Below, in pieces: positions 60,959 to 64,000 of a stretch of DNA of 64,000 nt. This DNA is from Nocardioides nitrophenolicus. GTDB lineage: Bacteria; Actinomycetota; Actinomycetes; Propionibacteriales; Nocardioidaceae. The notes beneath the pieces are model-generated. The model was given only the letters and a program-made list of their open reading frames with translations, did not search any database and was not told the origin of the DNA. Numbering within the stretch: position 1 is the first letter of the stretch; each line of letters opens with the position of its first letter. The DNA lies in contig NZ_JAFBBY010000001.1 in the NCBI RefSeq assembly GCF_016907515.1, positions 1,674,001-1,738,000 on the forward strand, read 5' to 3'. The position numbers were made by a program, and so were the translations under genes.

Positions 60959-61994
60959 CCTCGGGCCGCAGCAGCAGGCTGGTCGTGCCGGCGAGGGCGG
61001 CGACCAGGATCACCAGCGGCCAGGCGCCGAGCGCGAGGAAGAGCGCGAGCGCGGCCCCGGAGGCCGCGCCGATGGCGAGCAGGATCCGGGCCCAGTTCTG
61101 GCCGACGAACGCCAGCGCGGCCAGCACGATCGCGCCCAGCGCGCAGGCGGTGACACCGGCCAGGAGCACGTAGATGCCGGCCACCAGGTCGCGCTCGGTG
61201 ACCTGCGAGGTGTCCAGCCACGACGGCTGGTCCCGCATCACGTCGGCGAACACCTGCTCGCTGTTGGCCGCGACGTAGGCGACCATGCCGGCCACCACCA
61301 GCACGACGGTGACCGCCACGACGCAGGTGATCGCGCACGCGGCCACCAGCGCCGGCGGCCGGGGTCCCACCACCGGCCCCCGCAGGGGCGGCGCGGCGCC
61401 GATCACCGGTCCGGCGACGGGACCGGGCAGGTGACCGGGCAGGTGACCGGGCTGGTGGGGCTGCTGGCTGGGGCCGGGCGGCGGCGTCCGGGTCGAGCGG
61501 CCGGACTGGGTCGCGGACCGGATCGCCGCCAGGCGCGCCGCCTGGCGCTCCTCGAGGCGCTGGGCCCAGGGCCGGCCGGCGTACCAGTCGCGGGTGGGCT
61601 GCAGCCACAGCAAGGCGATCCCGGCGAGCACCATCGGCGCCAGGAAGCCGGCCGTCGCGAGACCGCCGACGAACAGCAGCGGCGCCAGCGCGGTCAGCGC
61701 GACCCGGGCGCTCGCCGAGCGCTTGAAGACCTGGATGCCGAGGATCGCCGACGCCGTCGCCGCCCCCGCGCCGACCAGGCAGAGGATCCGGATCATGGTG
61801 GCGAGCCCATCGGCGTCCAGGCCGAGGTCGGCGGTCATCGGCTCGGTGAGGACCTTCTGCAGCTCCTCCTGCACCGCGATGGTGTGCAGCGTGGAGATCC
61901 GCTGCCACGCGGCCAGGACGACGAACACCGACCCGCCGATGATCAGCGCGCCCGCCAGCGTCGCCTGTCCCGGCCGGGGCTGCTGCTCGCTCAT
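60933..61994 (-). CDS. Multi-pass membrane protein with proline-rich central loop, function unknown
   Basis: A 353-residue protein. Two membrane-embedded blocks (about residues 12-150 with four helices: GALIIGGSVFVVLAAW, ILCLVGAGAATASAILGI, ALTALAPLLFVGGLATAG, FLAPMVLAGIALLWL; and about 225-345 with four more) flank a cytoplasmic-looking linker rich in Arg, Pro and Gly (SGRSTRTPPPGPSQQPHQPG, then HLPG repeats). No transporter or enzyme motif is recognised. GGGAG precedes the ATG. It is downstream of clpB on the same strand, separated by a strong palindrome. Confidence 0.75.
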   Translation of the reverse strand: MSEQQPRPGQATLAGALIIGGSVFVVLAAWQRISTLHTIAVQEELQKVLTEPMTADLGLDADGLATMIRILCLVGAGAATASAILGIQVFKRSASARVALTALAPLLFVGGLATAGFLAPMVLAGIALLWLQPTRDWYAGRPWAQRLEERQAARLAAIRSATQSGRSTRTPPPGPSQQPHQPGHLPGHLPGPVAGPVIGAAPPLRGPVVGPRPPALVAACAITCVVAVTVVLVVAGMVAYVAANSEQVFADVMRDQPSWLDTSQVTERDLVAGIYVLLAGVTACALGAIVLAALAFVGQNWARILLAIGAASGAALALFLALGAWPLVILVAALAGTTSLLLRPEVSRWYVGR

Positions 61995-62041
61995 GGCTCC
62001 CATTCCACCAGATCGCCCCACACGTCACACTTGACGGGCGT

Positions 62042-62112
62042 TTCTTGCGCTTGTCCTGCGTTGCAACGCCCGACAAGTGCAGGAATCGCCGGTCGACCGG
62101 CGATTCCTGCAC
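62042..62112. repeat. Palindromic intergenic element after clpB, related to 44288-44390
   Basis: It contains a 36-bp perfect palindrome at 62077-62112 (left half GTGCAGGAATCGCCGGTC) and the flanking GCGTTGCAACG (62058-62068) that is also found at 44339-44349. The palindrome ends 10 nt from the clpB stop codon, so it could be the clpB terminator. Confidence 0.8.
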
Positions 62113-62121
62113 CCGCTCACC

Positions 62122-64000
62122 TCACCCCGCCAGCACCAACCCGTCCTCCCCCCGGTCGACCGTGACCGACCCACCGTCGGCGACCTCGCCGCCGATCAGC
62201 ATCCGGGCGAGCGGGTCGCCGATGGCGGTCTGGATCAGCCGCCGCAGCGGCCGGGCGCCGTACGCCGGGTCGTAGCCGGTCTCGGCCAGCCAGGCCCGCG
62301 CCTCGGGCGTGACCGACAGCGAGATCCGGCGGGCGGCGAGCCGCGCCTCCAGGGAGCGGAGCAGCAGCTCCACGATCTGGGCCAGGTCCTCGCGGGAGAG
62401 CGCGTCGAAGGTGACGATCTCGTCGAGCCGGTTGAGGAACTCGGGCTTGAAGGACGCCCGCACGACCCCCAGGACCGCCTCCCTCTGCACGTCCGGGGCC
62501 ATGGTCGGGTCGACCAGGAACTGCGAGCCCAGGTTGGAGGTGAGGATCAGGATCGTGTTGCGGAAGTCGACCGTGCGCCCCTGCCCGTCGGTGAGCCGGC
62601 CGTCGTCGAGCACCTGCAGCAGGATGTCGAAGACCTCGGGGTGCGCCTTCTCGACCTCGTCCAGCAGGACGACGGAGTACGGACGCCGGCGGACCGCCTC
62701 GGTGAGCTGGCCGCCCTCGTCGTACCCGACGTAGCCCGGAGGGGCGCCGACGAGCCGCGCGACGGAGTGCTTCTCGGCGTACTCGCTCATGTCGATGCGC
62801 ACGATCGCCCGGTCGTCGTCGAACAGGAAGTCGGCGAGCGACTTGGCGAGCTCGGTCTTGCCGACACCCGTGGGACCGAGGAACAGGAAGGAGCCGGTGG
62901 GTCGGTTCGGGTCGGAGATCCCGGCCCGGGCCCGGCGTACGGCGTCGCTGACGGCTCGCACCGCGTCGGCCTGGCCGATCAGGCGGGCGCCGATGACCTG
63001 CTCCATGTCGAGCAGCTTGGCGGTCTCGCCCTGCAGCAGGCGTCCGGTGGGGATGCCGGTCCAGGCCTCGACCACTTCGGCGACCTGGGTGGCCCCGACC
63101 TCCTCGCCGACGAGCTTCTCGCCGGCCGGCTCGGCGTCCTCGGCCGCCTCGACGGCCTTGATCTGCTGCTCCAGCGCGGGGATCTGGCCGTAGAGGATGG
63201 CGCTCGCACCACCGAGGTCGCCCTCGCGCTGCAGCCGCTCGGCCTCGACGCGGAGCTGGTCGAGCTGACGGCGCAGCACGCCCTCGCCCTCGAGCTCGGC
63301 CTTCTCCCGCTCCCAGCGGGCCTCCAGCCCGCGCAGCTCCTCCTCCTTGTCGGCGAGGTCGCCCCGCAGTACGTCGAGCCGCTCGCGGGAGGCGTCGTCG
63401 GACTCCTTGGCGAGCGCGAACTCCTCCATCTTGAGCCGGTCGACCTGACGGCGCAGCTGGTCGATCTCCTCCGGGGAGGACTCGATCTCCATCCGCAGCC
63501 GGGACGCGGCCTCGTCGACGAGGTCGATCGCCTTGTCGGGGAGCTGTCGGCCGCTGATGTAGCGGTCGGACAGGGTCGCGGCGGCCACCAGCGCGGCGTC
63601 GGTGATCCGGACGCCGTGGTGGGCCTCGTACTTCTCCTGGATGCCGCGCAGGATCTGGATGGTGTCCTCGACCGAGGGCTCGCCGACGAAGACCTGCTGG
63701 AAGCGACGCTCCAGCGCGGGATCCTTCTCGATCGACTCGCGGTACTCGTCGAGCGTGGTCGCGCCGATCATGTGCAGCTCGCCCCGGGCCAGCATCGGCT
63801 TGAGCATGTTGCCGGCGTCCATCTGCGAGTCGCCGCCCGCGCCCGCGCCGACGACGGTGTGCAGCTCGTCGATGAAGGTGATGACCTGGCCCTCGGACTG
63901 CTTGATCTCGTCGAGCACGGCCTTGAGCCGCTCCTCGAACTCACCGCGGTACTTCGCGCCCGCGACCATGCCCATCAGGTCCAGGCTCAGCACGCGCTTG
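62122..64000 (-). CDS. clpB: ATP-dependent disaggregase ClpB (N-terminus outside window)
   Basis: The last ~626 residues of ClpB are present; the N-domain and first Walker A lie beyond the right edge. Visible are the end of AAA-1 ([20 protein letters not shown], Walker [15 protein letters not shown], arginine fingers in [17 protein letters not shown]), the coiled-coil middle domain ([20 protein letters not shown] through [11 protein letters not shown]), AAA-2 (Walker [15 protein letters not shown], Walker [25 protein letters not shown]) and the C-terminal domain ([20 protein letters not shown]). With DnaK it threads and frees aggregated proteins. Heat-shock operators would be upstream, off the window. 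A 36-bp palindrome follows the stop. Confidence 0.97.
   Translation of the reverse strand, partial: KRVLSLDLMGMVAGAKYRGEFEERLKAVLDEIKQSEGQVITFIDELHTVVGAGAGGDSQMDAGNMLKPMLARGELHMIGATTLDEYRESIEKDPALERRFQQVFVGEPSVEDTIQILRGIQEKYEAHHGVRITDAALVAAATLSDRYISGRQLPDKAIDLVDEAASRLRMEIESSPEEIDQLRRQVDRLKMEEFALAKESDDASRERLDVLRGDLADKEEELRGLEARWEREKAELEGEGVLRRQLDQLRVEAERLQREGDLGGASAILYGQIPALEQQIKAVEAAEDAEPAGEKLVGEEVGATQVAEVVEAWTGIPTGRLLQGETAKLLDMEQVIGARLIGQADAVRAVSDAVRRARAGISDPNRPTGSFLFLGPTGVGKTELAKSLADFLFDDDRAIVRIDMSEYAEKHSVARLVGAPPGYVGYDEGGQLTEAVRRRPYSVVLLDEVEKAHPEVFDILLQVLDDGRLTDGQGRTVDFRNTILILTSNLGSQFLVDPTMAPDVQREAVLGVVRASFKPEFLNRLDEIVTFDALSREDLAQIVELLLRSLEARLAARRISLSVTPEARAWLAETGYDPAYGARPLRRLIQTAIGDPLARMLIGGEVADGGSVTVDRGEDGLVLAG

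Noticed and set aside
1..64000. tRNA, rRNA, transposase, integrase or prophage genes
   Set aside because: None was recognised when reading both strands; no cloverleaf-type or recombinase motif was found, although short or unusual RNAs cannot be excluded without a covariance-model scan.

Overview
The window is very GC-rich, densely packed chromosomal DNA from an actinobacterium, most likely a Nocardioides-like member of the Nocardioidaceae. The evidence is high-GC codon use with frequent GTG starts, actinobacterial-type purB/purC/purD/purA, a MhuD-type heme oxygenase, PknB-type kinases, class I LysRS, a class F sortase domain and a KstR-type operator. No rRNA, tRNA, CRISPR array, transposase or phage gene was seen. 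This reads as a stable chromosome with a few accessory modules.

Layout. 1-5.2 kb: start of a fatty-acyl-CoA ligase (cut by the window edge), purC, an ECF sigma/anti-sigma pair, a sulfotransferase and a beta-propeller protein. 5.2-9.7 kb: a HIT-like protein, a large LuxR-type (LAL) regulator and an MFS exporter. 9.7-16 kb: a lipoprotein and a 1,897-residue secreted beta-propeller/Ig-repeat protein ending in a class F sortase domain. 16-26 kb: mhuD, an SRPBCC protein, purB, an orphan response regulator divergent from a STAND-NTPase/WD40 protein, two GNATs, vapBC and purD. 26-34 kb: three paralogous transmembrane Ser/Thr kinases with calcium-binding FG-GAP-type ectodomains, interrupted by a TetR/hydrolase pair. 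34-50.5 kb: a REC-PAS-PAS histidine kinase, purA, a ketosteroid isomerase under a KstR-like site, a fused carboxyltransferase, a diacylglycerol-kinase-like enzyme, LysRS-I, a 56-residue membrane protein, DUF3151, an MFS exporter, ilvA, fbaA, a second sigma module, an FUSC protein, a TrmH-family methyltransferase and DedA. 51.4-58.6 kb: a tightly overlapping five-gene operon, SWIM zinc finger - DUF5691 - MoxR AAA+ - DUF5682 - VWA, resembling E. coli yehLMPQ. 58.6-64 kb: a small membrane protein, pyrE, an aminotransferase, a membrane protein and clpB (cut by the edge).

Two window-wide patterns stand out. First, at least eleven genes carry a TANNNT -10 box 6-8 nt before the start codon, which implies leaderless mRNAs. 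Second, several intergenic regions carry palindromic elements of at least four sequence types. Two types occur twice, at 471-587 / 51116-51233 and at 44288-44390 / 62042-62112. The other two sit between convergent genes and overlap their stop codons or 3' coding ends. Two operon genes (16748 and 55183) also appear to use CTG starts that overlap the upstream TGA.

Functionally the region mixes housekeeping metabolism (purines, pyrimidines, glycolysis, isoleucine, protein quality control) with envelope signalling modules. The best candidates for poorly described biology are the five-gene MoxR/VWA operon, the sortase fusion and the kinase array.
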